From Polyangiaceae bacterium (GTDB lineage: Bacteria > Myxococcota > Polyangia > Polyangiales > Polyangiaceae): a DNA stretch of 22,262 bases. The notes below the pieces were generated by a model, which did no database searches, had not been told where the DNA came from, and worked only from the letters and a program-made list of their open reading frames with translations. A program made the translations under genes and the position numbers. The stretch lies in the NCBI GenBank assembly GCA_025936205.1, contig JAICTU010000094.1, forward strand, positions 1 to 22,262. The letters run 5' to 3'. Below are positions 14,693-22,262 of the stretch, piece by piece (position 1 is the first letter of the stretch; the number at the start of each line of letters is the position of its first letter).

Positions 14693-14919
14693 GTGCCCTC
14701 TCGCTGCGGCGGCACGGGTTGCAGGACGCGTGCCGCCATGAGATTGCGAACTTGGCGCCCCCATTCCGGCCCGGTCGGGCAATGGCTGGGGCACCCAAAC
14801 TGCCATGCCTCGTCTCTCGCCGCCTCACGGAGCCTGGCACAGGCTGAGCAGGAGAACTGGCGCGGATCTTGATTGTCGACACGACATGACGAAATCGGCG
14901 AAGCACGAGCGCGTACCAC
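14689..14919 (-). CDS. Possible small Cys-rich protein coupled to the hydrolase
   Basis: A 76-residue frame from GTG 14919 to a TGA at 14689-14691 that shares ATGA with the start of the metallo-hydrolase gene. The later part reads FSCSACARLREA, AWQFGCPSHCPTGPEWG and QVRNLMAARV, with a CxxC, a CxxxC and three Trp residues, suggesting a small metal-binding knuckle. Third-position G/C bias is moderate and the start is uncertain: the frame stays open to 15036, and GAGGGG lies about 14 bases before the GTG. The overlap with the hydrolase start is the main support. I do not recognise a family, and a chance frame is quite possible. Confidence 0.35.
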   Translation of the reverse strand: MVRARASPISSCRVDNQDPRQFSCSACARLREAARDEAWQFGCPSHCPTGPEWGRQVRNLMAARVLQPVPPQREGT

Positions 14920-15122
14920 CCGACCGCCCCACCACCCCTCGCGAAGACGAGCCGCGCAGTGAGCGCGACTTGTTTTCCGATCCGACGCCGGCGCCGGATC
15001 CCTCTCCGGTTCCGGATCCCATGGTCCCACCCGCACCCAAGGGGCCGGAACCGTTGCCCGGCATCATTCCACCTCGTCCCGCTCCCTCCGGCGGAGCGAG
15101 GAGCGTTTCGGGCGCCCCATAG
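14886..15122 (+). CDS. Possible Pro-rich small protein
   Basis: A 78-residue frame from ATG 14886 to TAG at 15120-15122. It begins with charged residues (MTKSAKHERVPPDRP) and continues as a low-complexity Pro/Asp stretch (DPTPAPDPSPVPDPMVPP), ending in Pro/Gly. There is no good ribosome site, no membrane segment and no known domain. Its 5' end overlaps the minus-strand Cys-rich frame by 34 bp, so at most one of the two start assignments is likely to be right. Disordered Pro-rich small proteins are common in myxobacteria, which is the only positive argument. Confidence 0.3.
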   Translation: MTKSAKHERVPPDRPTTPREDEPRSERDLFSDPTPAPDPSPVPDPMVPPAPKGPEPLPGIIPPRPAPSGGARSVSGAP

Positions 15123-15685
15123 GGGAGCAGAGCGCCCTCACGTCTCGAGCCGGGGCCCGGCAACGGCGGAGCCAGCGATCACCTGCCGCGCAGTGGCCAG
15201 TAGCCACTTCTTTCGGATCCTGGGCGATCTGTCGAGCCTGGACGGCGGAGCGGAGCAGCACCCGATCGCGATCCAACCGCTGGGCTTCGCGTATCCCGCA
15301 CAAGCCCGCCGGCCCCGCCGACTATCCAGCACGCTCCAACGTTGCTTCGGGCGCGCCGCCGGCAGCGCCTTCGTCCAAGCCGATCGCCGCATCGATGTGA
15401 TGTGCCATCAGCGCGCCACGCCGGACGACGACGCATGGAATTTCTGGCACCACCTCTGCACGGCGCCGCTGATCCCCGCCGCGGCGCCCAGCCCGGGGGT
15501 GAGAGGGCCATGATTTTTTGGCGCGCAGCCTTCGCGCGGGCTCTGCGCTCCAAGGAAGGTACAGAAAACCCTCCTCACCGCCCCCGCCTTCACTCTATGC
15601 CAGACAAACCGTCTTGCCGCAAGCCCCGGGTTGTGCCGCACAGTCGCTGTCCGCGCGCGGCAAACGAGCGCGCAGGAGGAGCAAT
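15123..15685. other. 563-bp stretch without a convincing gene
   Basis: Frames exist on both strands but none shows a family motif, a ribosome site or sustained codon bias. A plus-strand frame ending at 15513 contains SHFFRILGDLSSL and DDDAWNFWHHLC, which I could not place; it might be a relic. A six-T run occurs at 15512-15517, and a partly paired GCGCAG/CTGCGC hairpin spans about 15523-15548. The 3' end should hold the promoter of the flavin monooxygenase gene, whose AGGAGGAG ribosome site is at 15675-15682. Confidence 0.5.
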
Positions 15686-17179
15686 ATGCACGATGAATCC
15701 GGACACAGCGGGGCGCCGACCAACCCAACGGTGGTGATCGCTGGCGCAGGTCCCACGGGCTTGATGCTGGCGGCAGAGCTGGCTCTGGCGAAGGTGGACG
15801 TGGCGATCATCGAACGGCGCGTGACGCAGGAGGTCGCCGGCTCGCGCGCGGGCGGCCTGCACGCGCGCACGATCGAGGTCTTCGATCAAAGGGGTATCGC
15901 GGAGCGCTTTCTCTCGCAGGGCAAGCTGCATCGCGCAGCTCCCTTCGCGCACGGCACGCTCGACATCAGCGACCTGCCGACGCGCCACAGCTACTATCTG
16001 GGGCTCTGGCAGGATCGCGTCGAGCGCATCCTGGCGGACTGGCTCGCCGAGCTGTCGGTGCCGATCCAGCGCGGTTGCGAGGTGGCGGCGTTCGCACAGG
16101 ATGGCGACGGTGTCGACGTCGAGCTGTCTGACGGCCGAACGCTGCGAGCGAAGTATCTCGTGGGCTGCGACGGTGGCCGCAGCAGGGTCCGCAAGCTCGC
16201 CGGTATCGAGTTTCCAGGCTGGGAACCCACGACCAGTTACTTGATTGCCGAGGGCGAGATGACGGAAGAGGGTGCCTGGGGGATCCGCCGCAGCGAAGCG
16301 GGCATTCAAGCCCTGGGCAAGCTGGAGGACGGAAAGCGCGTCCGCATGGTGCTCAGCGAACCGTACCAGGGGAAAGGCGATGAGCCGACCCTGGGCGACA
16401 TTCGCGAGGCGCTGATCGCCGTCTATGGCACTGACTACGGCTTTCACGACGCGAGCTGGATCTCACGCTTCACCGATATGACACGGCAGGCGGCCGCCTA
16501 TCGGGACCGGCGCGTGCTCCTGGCCGGCGACGCGGCGCACGTGCACTCACCCGTCGGGGGACAGGGGCTCAACATCGGCGTCCAGGATGCGGTGAATCTC
16601 GGGTGGAAGCTCGCGCAGGTGGTGCATGCCCTCTCTCCGGACAGCCTGCTCGACACCTACCATGCCGAGCGGCACCCCGTGGTTGCCCGCGTCTTGCGCA
16701 ACACCATGGCGCTGACGGCGCTCGAGCGCGGGAACCCACGCACCCAGGCCTTGCGCGAGCTGGTGACGGAGCTGGTCCAGGTGGACGAGGCGCGCCAGCG
16801 CTACTACGCGACGATGTCGGGCCTCGACGTCCACTACGATCTGGGCAAGGGCCATCCCTTGCTCGGACGGCGCATGCCGGACCTCGAGCTCGCCACCGCG
16901 GACGGTGCCCAGCGTGTCTTCACGCTGCTGCACGCCGCACGACCGGTGCTGATCCAGCTCGGGGATCCAGGCGCGCTCGACATCGCGCCCTGGGCCGACC
17001 GGGTTCGGCGAGTCGATGCTCGAGCCGCGGGCAGCTGGGAGCTCCCGGTGGTCGGCACGGTCGCTGCGCCGTCTGCCGTGTTGATTCGTCCCGACGGGCA
17101 TGTCGCGTGGGTGGGGGAGGGCACGGATCAGGGGCTCAGGGACGCTTTGAGCACCTGGTTTGGGCCGCCGGCGGCGTAG
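15686..17179 (+). CDS. FAD-dependent aromatic-ring monooxygenase (PheA/TfdB, Rox-like)
   Basis: Encodes 497 residues from ATG 15686, preceded by AGGAGGAG at ideal spacing. The three signatures of class A flavin monooxygenases (PF01494) are present: the nucleotide loop GAGPTGLMLA (GxGxxG at 20-25), the DG motif GCDGGRSRVRK (Asp162), and the GD motif LAGDAAHVHSPVGGQGLN (Asp282). A C-terminal thioredoxin-like region (about 395-497, with a PVLIQLGDP segment) is typical of the PgaE/RdmE/rifampicin-monooxygenase group. These cytoplasmic enzymes use NAD(P)H and oxygen to hydroxylate phenols, polyketides or antibiotics. The substrate cannot be told. No biosynthetic gene cluster is visible, so a catabolic or drug-modifying role is as likely as a tailoring one. 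It ends two bases from the convergent SDR gene. Confidence 0.92.
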   Translation: MHDESGHSGAPTNPTVVIAGAGPTGLMLAAELALAKVDVAIIERRVTQEVAGSRAGGLHARTIEVFDQRGIAERFLSQGKLHRAAPFAHGTLDISDLPTRHSYYLGLWQDRVERILADWLAELSVPIQRGCEVAAFAQDGDGVDVELSDGRTLRAKYLVGCDGGRSRVRKLAGIEFPGWEPTTSYLIAEGEMTEEGAWGIRRSEAGIQALGKLEDGKRVRMVLSEPYQGKGDEPTLGDIREALIAVYGTDYGFHDASWISRFTDMTRQAAAYRDRRVLLAGDAAHVHSPVGGQGLNIGVQDAVNLGWKLAQVVHALSPDSLLDTYHAERHPVVARVLRNTMALTALERGNPRTQALRELVTELVQVDEARQRYYATMSGLDVHYDLGKGHPLLGRRMPDLELATADGAQRVFTLLHAARPVLIQLGDPGALDIAPWADRVRRVDARAAGSWELPVVGTVAAPSAVLIRPDGHVAWVGEGTDQGLRDALSTWFGPPAA

Positions 17180-17181
17180 CG

Positions 17182-18717
17182 CTACCAAGCCGTCGGTCGA
17201 TAATCCTTGAGAAACTGCCCCCACACGTGGCGCCCCGTGTTGATGCCATCGAAGATGGGATCGACGATGCGCGCGGCGCCATCCACGATGTCGAGTGGCG
17301 GATGAAAACCATTTTCCAGAGTCTTGCGCTCGGCGATGGGCGCGGGGTCCTCATCCGTGACCCAGCCGGTGTCGACGCTGTTCATGAAGATGCCGTCCTT
17401 CGCGTAGTCGGGCGCGGAGGTGCGGGTCATCATGTTCAAGGCCGCCTTGGCCATGTTCGTGTGCGGGTGCTTGTCGGTCTTGAAGCTGCGGTAGAACTGA
17501 CCCTCCATCGCCGAGACGTTCACAATGTGTTTGTCGAAGCTGCGCTGGCGCTGCATCAAGGGGCGGAGCTTGGCGTTCAACACGAACGGGGCGACCGCGT
17601 TGACGAGTTGCACCTCGAGCAGCTCGACGGTGCTCACTTGATCGAGGGAGAGGCGCCAGCTGTTCTTTTCGCGCAGGTCGATCTGTTGCAGATCGGCGTC
17701 GAGGCGCCCCAGTGGAAAGAGTTGCTGGCCGCTCTCCAGGTCTTCGCTGGCCAGGGCGATCTGTGACAGGGCCGGCGCGGCGAACAAACCCGAAGGGAGA
17801 GAGCGGCGACCCGCGCCCGCGTCGCTGGCCTCGGCGCGCATGGCTTCATATTCGCCGAGCAGCGCGCGGGAGTCTTCGGGCAGGCGCTCGAGCGGGCCCA
17901 GCTCGCCCGCCATCAGGTGACGGTAGAAGCCCGCAGGGCGGCGCACCGTCTGGCAGGCGTTGTGCAGCACGAAATCGAGCTGGCTCAGCTTGTTCTGCAA
18001 GTGGCGCGCGAAGGCTTCCACACTCGGGGTGTGCCGCAGATCGAGCCCGTAGATGTGCAGGCGCTCTCGCCAGGCCGGATAGTCCAGCTCGCGCGCGTAG
18101 CGCAGCGCGGCGTCGCGCGGGAAGCGCGTGGTGACGATCACCCGAGCGCCGGCGCGCAAGAGCAGGATCGCCGCCTGATAGCCGATCTTGACGCGCGCGC
18201 CGCTGATCAACGCCGTGCGTCCGCTCAGGTTCGCGGTCTGTGAACGCTTGGCGTAGTTGAAGTCGCCGCAGGCCGCGCACATCTGGTCGTAAAAGAAGTG
18301 CACGCGCTCACAGCGGGCTTTGCATACGTAGCAAGTGCGCGGCGTATGGAGGGGCGGCGCCTCGGCAGCGCCGGCCGCTTCGGCACTGCCGGACGCCGCC
18401 GGCTCGAAAACACCACCGCCCGCTTCCGGCAGCACGGCAGGGTCGGGCGTCACGAACACGGGCGCCAGGCGCTTCTGCCGGATGCCGGTGCTGACCAGGC
18501 GAGCTTCGTCCGCCGCTCGGCGCGACGCCTTGCGCTGCTGTTGCACGGCGCGCGCGTGCACCCGTCTCTCCGCACGGTCCGGCCGCGACACGCGCCCGGC
18601 CGCCATCACCAGGCGATTGCGCGTTTCCCGATCGACGGCGGCGAGCTGGTGTGGCTGCTCGAGCAGGGCTTCGAGCACGAGGATGCAATCGGCAATGGCC
18701 TGGGGCGTCGGCTGCAT
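17182..18717 (-). CDS. SDR-family protein with N-terminal zinc-cluster motif
   Basis: Encodes 511 residues from ATG 18717; there is no clear ribosome site, and a hairpin sits nine bases upstream. Residues 1-120 are helical and Ala/Glu-rich. Next comes a Cys cluster, CYVCK (Cys129, Cys132), Cys136, then CAACGDFNYAKR (Cys147, Cys150), which should hold a metal. The Rossmann fold follows with the modified glycine motif ALISGARVKIGYQAA (172-179) and the NAG-like stretch VLHNACQTVRRP. The active-site region reads NVSAMEGQF (Ser402) and HTNMAKAALNMM; the canonical YxxxK is TNMAK, with Thr420 in place of Tyr and Lys424 kept. I recall this arrangement as a conserved, little-studied SDR family, so the change is probably real. 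Oxidoreductase activity is therefore uncertain; NAD(P)-dependent binding or a non-redox role is possible. Near the C-terminus, DTGWVTDEDPAP is also family-like. Convergent with the monooxygenase, 2-bp gap. Confidence 0.88.
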   Translation of the reverse strand: MQPTPQAIADCILVLEALLEQPHQLAAVDRETRNRLVMAAGRVSRPDRAERRVHARAVQQQRKASRRAADEARLVSTGIRQKRLAPVFVTPDPAVLPEAGGGVFEPAASGSAEAAGAAEAPPLHTPRTCYVCKARCERVHFFYDQMCAACGDFNYAKRSQTANLSGRTALISGARVKIGYQAAILLLRAGARVIVTTRFPRDAALRYARELDYPAWRERLHIYGLDLRHTPSVEAFARHLQNKLSQLDFVLHNACQTVRRPAGFYRHLMAGELGPLERLPEDSRALLGEYEAMRAEASDAGAGRRSLPSGLFAAPALSQIALASEDLESGQQLFPLGRLDADLQQIDLREKNSWRLSLDQVSTVELLEVQLVNAVAPFVLNAKLRPLMQRQRSFDKHIVNVSAMEGQFYRSFKTDKHPHTNMAKAALNMMTRTSAPDYAKDGIFMNSVDTGWVTDEDPAPIAERKTLENGFHPPLDIVDGAARIVDPIFDGINTGRHVWGQFLKDYRPTAW

Positions 18718-19041
18718 GAAAAGGCTCTGACGGCGGGAGACGCCGCTCAGCTAGCACGAAGCCGCAGGCAGTGGCGAGCCATGCCAGTGCCGGATCGATT
18801 GGGCTCGGCACCCGTCCGCACCCACCGACCCAAGGATGTGCCCGCTTTACGGCACGACCTGCTGAGCAGTGGGCTTGGGGACGTGGACTGATGTAGAGAG
18901 CCCGCTTGCCCAAACCCACAAAGTCGTCCGAGCTTGCGCGGACAGGCCTGGATCAGGCTGCGTGCCCCCCACAGTGCGCATGCATTCCCGACGGAGACGT
19001 GTTAACCACGCGGCTTCACCCGGTCCTGGAAAACACTACCT
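18718..19041. other. 324-bp divergent intergenic region
   Basis: Lies between the minus-strand SDR gene and the plus-strand prolyl isomerase gene, and so should carry both promoters. Apart from the leader hairpin at 18727-18750 I see no repeat, RNA gene or reading frame worth calling. The region before 19042 (around 18990-19041) is richer in A/T than its surroundings, which fits a promoter, but I cannot fix the -10 and -35 boxes. Confidence 0.4.
18727..18750 (-). promoter_or_regulatory. Leader hairpin immediately before the SDR start codon
   Basis: In the mRNA sense (minus strand) CTGA, a bulged G, CGGCG, the loop TCTCC, then CGCCG and TCAG form a nine-pair stem that ends nine bases before ATG 18717. 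No Shine-Dalgarno lies between stem and start (AGCCTTTTC). It could hinder or shape translation initiation, or be chance in GC-rich DNA. Confidence 0.35.
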
Positions 19042-19746
19042 ATGTTGAATCATTCGCAAGCTCGTTGGTCGCCGCTGGTCTTGGCCGTGGCGTTCGGGGT
19101 GCTGGGGTGCCGGCGCCCGGAGCCGCCCAAGCCCGCCCTCGAGCTGAAGACCGAGGACGACAAGGCGTTCTACGGGCTCGGGCTCGACATCGGCAGGAAC
19201 ATTGCGGTGTTTTCGCTCCAGCCCGCGGAGCTCGAGCTCGTCAAGCTGGGCCTGGCTGACGCCGTGACGTCGACCACGCCGAAGGTCGATCTCGACACGA
19301 TCCGCCCGCAGCTCATGGAGCTCGCGCGCAAGCGCTCTCAGGCGAAGTCCGAGACCGAGAAGCAGAAGGGCAAGGCTGCCGTCGAGAAGGCTGCGAAGGA
19401 ACCGGGCGCTCAGCAGCTGCCGTCGGGCGTCGTCGTCAAGAGCTTGCGGCCGGGTACGGGCGCGAGCCCGACCGCCACCGACACCGTGAAGGTGAATTAC
19501 GAGGGGCGCCTGCTCGACGGCACGGTCTTCGACAGCTCGTACAAGCGCAACGAGCCCGCGAGCTTCCCTCTGAACGGTGTCGTGCCCTGCTGGACTCAGG
19601 GGCTGCAGCAGATGAAGGTGGGGGAGAAGGTGCAGCTCACCTGTCCCGCTGAGGCAGCCTACGGCGACCAGGGCAGCCCGCCCCAGATTCCGGGTGGCGC
19701 GACGTTGGTGTTCGATGTCGAGCTGCTAGAGGTGGCCGGCAAGTAG
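19042..19746 (+). CDS. FKBP-type peptidyl-prolyl cis-trans isomerase lipoprotein
   Basis: Encodes 234 residues from ATG 19042. Residues 1-21 form a lipoprotein signal ending VLGC (Cys21). An N-terminal helical dimerisation-like region follows ([13 protein letters not shown] to [14 protein letters not shown]), as in FkpA and Mip proteins. The FKBP domain comes last, with [18 protein letters not shown], then [23 protein letters not shown] and [16 protein letters not shown]. These enzymes speed proline isomerisation and help fold periplasmic and outer-membrane proteins. Size and layout are normal for the FkpA/Mip type, though the N-terminal region looks shortened and somewhat degenerate. The ribosome site is weak (GGA about ten bases upstream). 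It is convergent with the kinase gene across a 65-bp gap with no clear terminator. Confidence 0.93.
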   Translation: MLNHSQARWSPLVLAVAFGVLGCRRPEPPKPALELKTEDDKAFYGLGLDIGRNIAVFSLQPAELELVKLGLADAVTSTTPKVDLDTIRPQLMELARKRSQAKSETEKQKGKAAVEKAAKEPGAQQLPSGVVVKSLRPGTGASPTATDTVKVNYEGRLLDGTVFDSSYKRNEPASFPLNGVVPCWTQGLQQMKVGEKVQLTCPAEAAYGDQGSPPQIPGGATLVFDVELLEVAGK

Positions 19747-19811
19747 CGAGCCTCCCGGTGGGGGGAAGGGCGGGTGCCGCGGGTCGACGCTTCGGCGTGA
19801 TCGCTGATCGC

Positions 19812-21584
19812 TCACGGCAGCCAGCGAGGGGCCACGGAGAATTCGCGGTCGATCTCGCGCAGCCGCTGCGCGAGCTCGGAATGATCGATCAGCCGCTCGC
19901 GGAATTGGCGGATGGCGCGAGAGCGAGCGAACTGACGTCGCTCGCTCAGAGCTGCGAGGACGTCATCACTGGCTGCCGGGTCATTGCGCTCTCCCCGCAT
20001 CATTTCGCGCGGCTGCTCCGCCGGCTCCGGCGGGGCCGCTGCCCGGGGGAGTTGCAGCGCAGTCGGGCTCGGGTCGGCACGCCAGACGGGCAGGCCGTCG
20101 GGGAGCGCCGGCACAGGCGGGACCGCTGCTTGGATGACGGGCCCCGTGGCTGCCAGCTCGGGCGCCTTCGCAGCCGGCGCTGCACGCGGCGCGCGGGCGT
20201 GGGCTGGCGCGGACACCTTCGGCGGCTTGCGCGGCGGCGGCGAGTGGCGCCTCGTGGCGCCAGAAGCAGCTGGGGCGGGCTCGCTGCCGGAGGGTGCAGC
20301 TTCGTTCTCGGACGACGTGTCCGCGGCGCTCGCCAGGACGCTCTCGCCGGAGACTTCGACGCGGGCATCGGGCAAAGGCGCCGCGCTCGAGCCGAGCGCG
20401 GGCGAGGCTGACGTTGGCTCGAGTGCCATGGCTGCTCCGTCGGCAGGAGCGCTCGGACGGAGCTGCCAGCCGAGCGCGCCCACGCTGACGAGCAGAGCGC
20501 TGGCTGCAAGCGCCAGCCGCCCGCGCGTTGTTCGCGCGACGCGGCGAGCTTCGTGCAGCGGCGTCGGTGGGAAAGGAACTACTGGGGGAGCAACTGCTGG
20601 TGGCGCCCAGCAGTTGTCGAGCGTGGGAGGGATCGGCATGGGCTCGGTGCTGAGCGGCGTGAGCGGCTGCGATGTCACAGGGGCAGCGTCCACGGCGCGC
20701 GCGAGGGCTGGCAGCGACACTCCTTCGAGCAGCGCCGTCATCCGCTCGGCCACGGCCCGCGCCGAGGCGGGCCGGGTGGCGGCGTCGCGCTCCAGCAGCT
20801 CGGCGACGAGCGCCTGGACGCCGTCGGGTACGTCGAGCTCGGGGCAAGCGTCGCGCAGCGACGGCGCTGGCTCCATCACCTTGGCGAGCAGCTGCGCCGT
20901 GAAGGTCCGCCCCTGGAAGGGAGTGCTCCGCGTCAGCAGCTCGAACAAGACGACCCCGAGCGCGTAGAGGTCCGCGCCGGGCCCTGCCTCCTGGCCCTGC
21001 GCTTGCTCGGGGGACATGTAGGGCGCGGAGCCCACCACGGTGCCCGTCAACGTCAGCTTGCGGGTGGACCGATCTCTTTCGGTGGCAGCGGCGACGCCGA
21101 AGTCGAGCACCTTGATGACCGGCCACTCGGGACCGGCGCACAGGAACAGATTGGCGGGCTTGATGTCACGGTGAATGGTGCCGGCGCCGTGCGCCTCGGC
21201 GAGCGAGCCGAGTACCTGCCGGCTCACCAGCAGCGCTCGATCCCAACGCAGCGGGCCGTGCCTCGCCAGGTGGTCGGCGAGATCGCAGCCCTCCAGCAGC
21301 TCCATCACGAGGAATGGGCGGCGGCGCTCGTCCGTTCCGAAGTCGAAGAGCCGCACGGTGTGCGGATCGGTCAAGCGGGCGAGCGCAACCGCCTCGCGCT
21401 CGAATCGAGCCACATGCGCGGGGTGCTCGAGATGCTCGTCCACCAGCAGCTTGAGCGCCACCCTGCGCTGGAGCGACAGTTGCAGGGCCTCATACACCGA
21501 GCCCATGGCGCCTTGCCCGAGCAGGCGCTCGATCCGATAGCGTCCAGCGATGATCTCACCTGGACCTACCACGCTGTTCGACAT
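19812..21584 (-). CDS. Hanks-type Ser/Thr protein kinase with one membrane helix
   Basis: Encodes 590 residues from ATG 21584. All key kinase motifs are present: glycine loop GQGAMGSVYEA (from 23), VALKLL (Lys45), HRDIKPANLF (138-147; Asp140 catalytic), DFGVA (Asp161), SPEQA and ADLYALGVVLFELL, ending with the conserved RP segment near residue 270. A hydrophobic helix follows at about 355-375 (LALAASALLVSVGALGW). The remaining 210 residues are Pro/Ala/Ser-rich and should lie outside the cytoplasm. There are no PASTA repeats or other sensor domains; the last 40 residues are Arg-rich and helical. Such receptor kinases are abundant in myxobacteria and control development, motility or stress; partners and target here are unknown. 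The nearest same-strand gene upstream is a partial epimerase 165 bp away, and an inverted repeat in that gap could be an operator. Confidence 0.93.
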   Translation of the reverse strand: MSNSVVGPGEIIAGRYRIERLLGQGAMGSVYEALQLSLQRRVALKLLVDEHLEHPAHVARFEREAVALARLTDPHTVRLFDFGTDERRRPFLVMELLEGCDLADHLARHGPLRWDRALLVSRQVLGSLAEAHGAGTIHRDIKPANLFLCAGPEWPVIKVLDFGVAAATERDRSTRKLTLTGTVVGSAPYMSPEQAQGQEAGPGADLYALGVVLFELLTRSTPFQGRTFTAQLLAKVMEPAPSLRDACPELDVPDGVQALVAELLERDAATRPASARAVAERMTALLEGVSLPALARAVDAAPVTSQPLTPLSTEPMPIPPTLDNCWAPPAVAPPVVPFPPTPLHEARRVARTTRGRLALAASALLVSVGALGWQLRPSAPADGAAMALEPTSASPALGSSAAPLPDARVEVSGESVLASAADTSSENEAAPSGSEPAPAASGATRRHSPPPRKPPKVSAPAHARAPRAAPAAKAPELAATGPVIQAAVPPVPALPDGLPVWRADPSPTALQLPRAAAPPEPAEQPREMMRGERNDPAASDDVLAALSERRQFARSRAIRQFRERLIDHSELAQRLREIDREFSVAPRWLP

Positions 21585-21625
21585 GGTGCGCTTGCGCCCC
21601 TTTCGTGGTGTCGGTGGATCGTAGG

Positions 21626-21646
21626 TTGCGAAGGGCAGGCTCGCAA
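21626..21646. promoter_or_regulatory. Inverted repeat upstream of the kinase gene
   Basis: TTGCGA at 21626-21631 and TCGCAA at 21641-21646 form a perfect 6-bp inverted repeat with a 9-base spacer, so the half-site centres are about 15 bases apart. It lies 42 bp before the kinase start codon (21584, minus strand). This spacing would suit a dimeric DNA-binding regulator, but one copy of a short repeat is weak evidence. Confidence 0.3.
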
Positions 21647-21749
21647 TGGCTGGGGGCGCCTGTTCGAAGCTCTGACGAATCTTTGACGGAGCTGTGACTA
21701 CCAGGCCCAGCTATGACAGCGCGATCCTGGGGCGCAGGTGTAGCGGTGC

Positions 21750-22262
21750 TCAGGCGCCGGCCGCCAGCGCATCCGCGAGCCGCGGAAACGTCGGCTGGAA
21801 GCCGAGATCCTCGCGAATGCGGCGACCGTCGAGCAGCGCGTCGAAAGCGCGCGAACGATCGGCGTTCGAGCCATCGGGCGGGGGCTCTCCCACGGAAGCG
21901 AACAGCTCGGCGAGCGACGGAGCTTCATCGTCGACCAGGTTGTAGACGCGATGCGCGGGCGACGGAGCATCGAGCAAGCGCGCGACGGCCTGTGCGACAT
22001 CGACGTGGTGACCCAGCGACATGCGTTGAGCCGGCGGAAAGCCGCGCATCATGGGAACCGCCTCTGCAATGTGCGCATCGCCGTCACCGTAGACGAAGGG
22101 CAGCCGGAGCACGCGCACGTCGAGCCCAGCCAACCCGAGCAGGAAGCGCTCGGCGGCGAGCTTGCTCACGGGGTACCCGTCGATCGGCGCGCAAGCGTCA
22201 TCTTCCCCTGCGGGGCGGCCGCCGCTGGGACCATAGACCAAGCCGGTGCTCGTGAAGATGAA
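21750..22262 (-). CDS. NAD-dependent epimerase/dehydratase, C-terminal part (5' end outside window)
   Basis: The frame is open at the window edge and ends at TGA 21750-21752, giving 170 visible codons. The text begins FIFTSTGLVYGPSGG, the active-site Ser/Thr segment of extended short-chain dehydrogenases, followed by the catalytic GYPVSKLAAE (YxxxK), VLRLPFVYGDGD, then HHVDVAQAVARLL and VYNLVDDEAPSLAEL, all family-typical. Relatives act on nucleotide sugars or related substrates with bound NAD(P). The Rossmann glycine motif lies outside the window. It is on the same strand as the kinase, 165 bp upstream, with the spacing of a separate unit. The substrate cannot be inferred from this half. Confidence 0.9.
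   Translation of the reverse strand, partial: FIFTSTGLVYGPSGGRPAGEDDACAPIDGYPVSKLAAERFLLGLAGLDVRVLRLPFVYGDGDAHIAEAVPMMRGFPPAQRMSLGHHVDVAQAVARLLDAPSPAHRVYNLVDDEAPSLAELFASVGEPPPDGSNADRSRAFDALLDGRRIREDLGFQPTFPRLADALAAGA

Noticed and set aside
13895..14872. 325-codon plus-strand frame over the metallo-hydrolase
   Set aside because: Antisense to clear zinc-binding motifs; no domain of its own.
19747..19811. Possible terminator between the prolyl isomerase and kinase genes (CGTGA/TCACG arms)
   Set aside because: Only five pairs with an eleven-base loop and no T-run; too weak to call.
20553..21686. 377-codon plus-strand frame over the kinase
   Set aside because: Antisense to a complete kinase domain; Arg/Gln/His-rich composition.

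Overview
High-GC bacterial DNA, most likely from a myxobacterium of the Polyangia type. The clues are strong G/C at third codon positions, an Asp-Ala-Gly (DAG) repeat and a Gly/Ser-rich spacer in a secreted lipoprotein, a Hanks-type Ser/Thr kinase with a long Pro/Ala-rich tail behind one membrane helix, and a very large di-heme peroxidase-like lipoprotein. This assignment is inference. I see no rRNA, tRNA, CRISPR array or intact insertion sequence.

Region 1 (1-5.3 kb): the 3' part of an unrecognised gene, then a large di-heme cytochrome c peroxidase/MauG-like lipoprotein facing a beta-propeller lipoprotein. The convergent pair is separated by a perfect 14-bp-stem hairpin. A 571-bp gap follows with a cluster of inverted repeats.

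Region 2 (5.9-11.3 kb): an exported protein of unknown function overlaps tail-to-tail with a GT4 glycosyltransferase. That gene diverges, with only 23 bp between starts, from a flippase-like multispanning protein of the LPG_synthase_TM family. This in turn overlaps tail-to-tail with a CDP-alcohol phosphatidyltransferase-GtrA fusion, whose GTG start overlaps the stop of an AUR1-like PAP2 enzyme. Together these look like a locus for building, decorating and moving a membrane lipid. The product is unknown and could be an inositol- or sphingo-type phospholipid.

Region 3 (11.4-13.65 kb, minus strand): a gene graveyard. Three neighbouring genes recognisable as quinoprotein (PQQ)-dehydrogenase accessory or copper-handling functions are broken: a MxaJ/XoxJ-like binding protein (internal deletion plus frameshift), a PCu(A)C copper chaperone (only the C-terminal part) and a YVTN beta-propeller protein (nonsense codon plus one or two frameshifts). 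The flanking genes are intact, which argues for decay of one functional module rather than poor sequence.

Region 4 (13.75-22.3 kb): a lactonase-like metallo-hydrolase, possibly coupled to a tiny Cys-rich ORF; a 563-bp stretch with no convincing gene; a flavin monooxygenase; an unusual zinc-cluster SDR protein; an FKBP-type prolyl isomerase lipoprotein; a Ser/Thr protein kinase; and the C-terminal part of an extended-SDR epimerase running off the window. Most of these look like single-gene units rather than one pathway.
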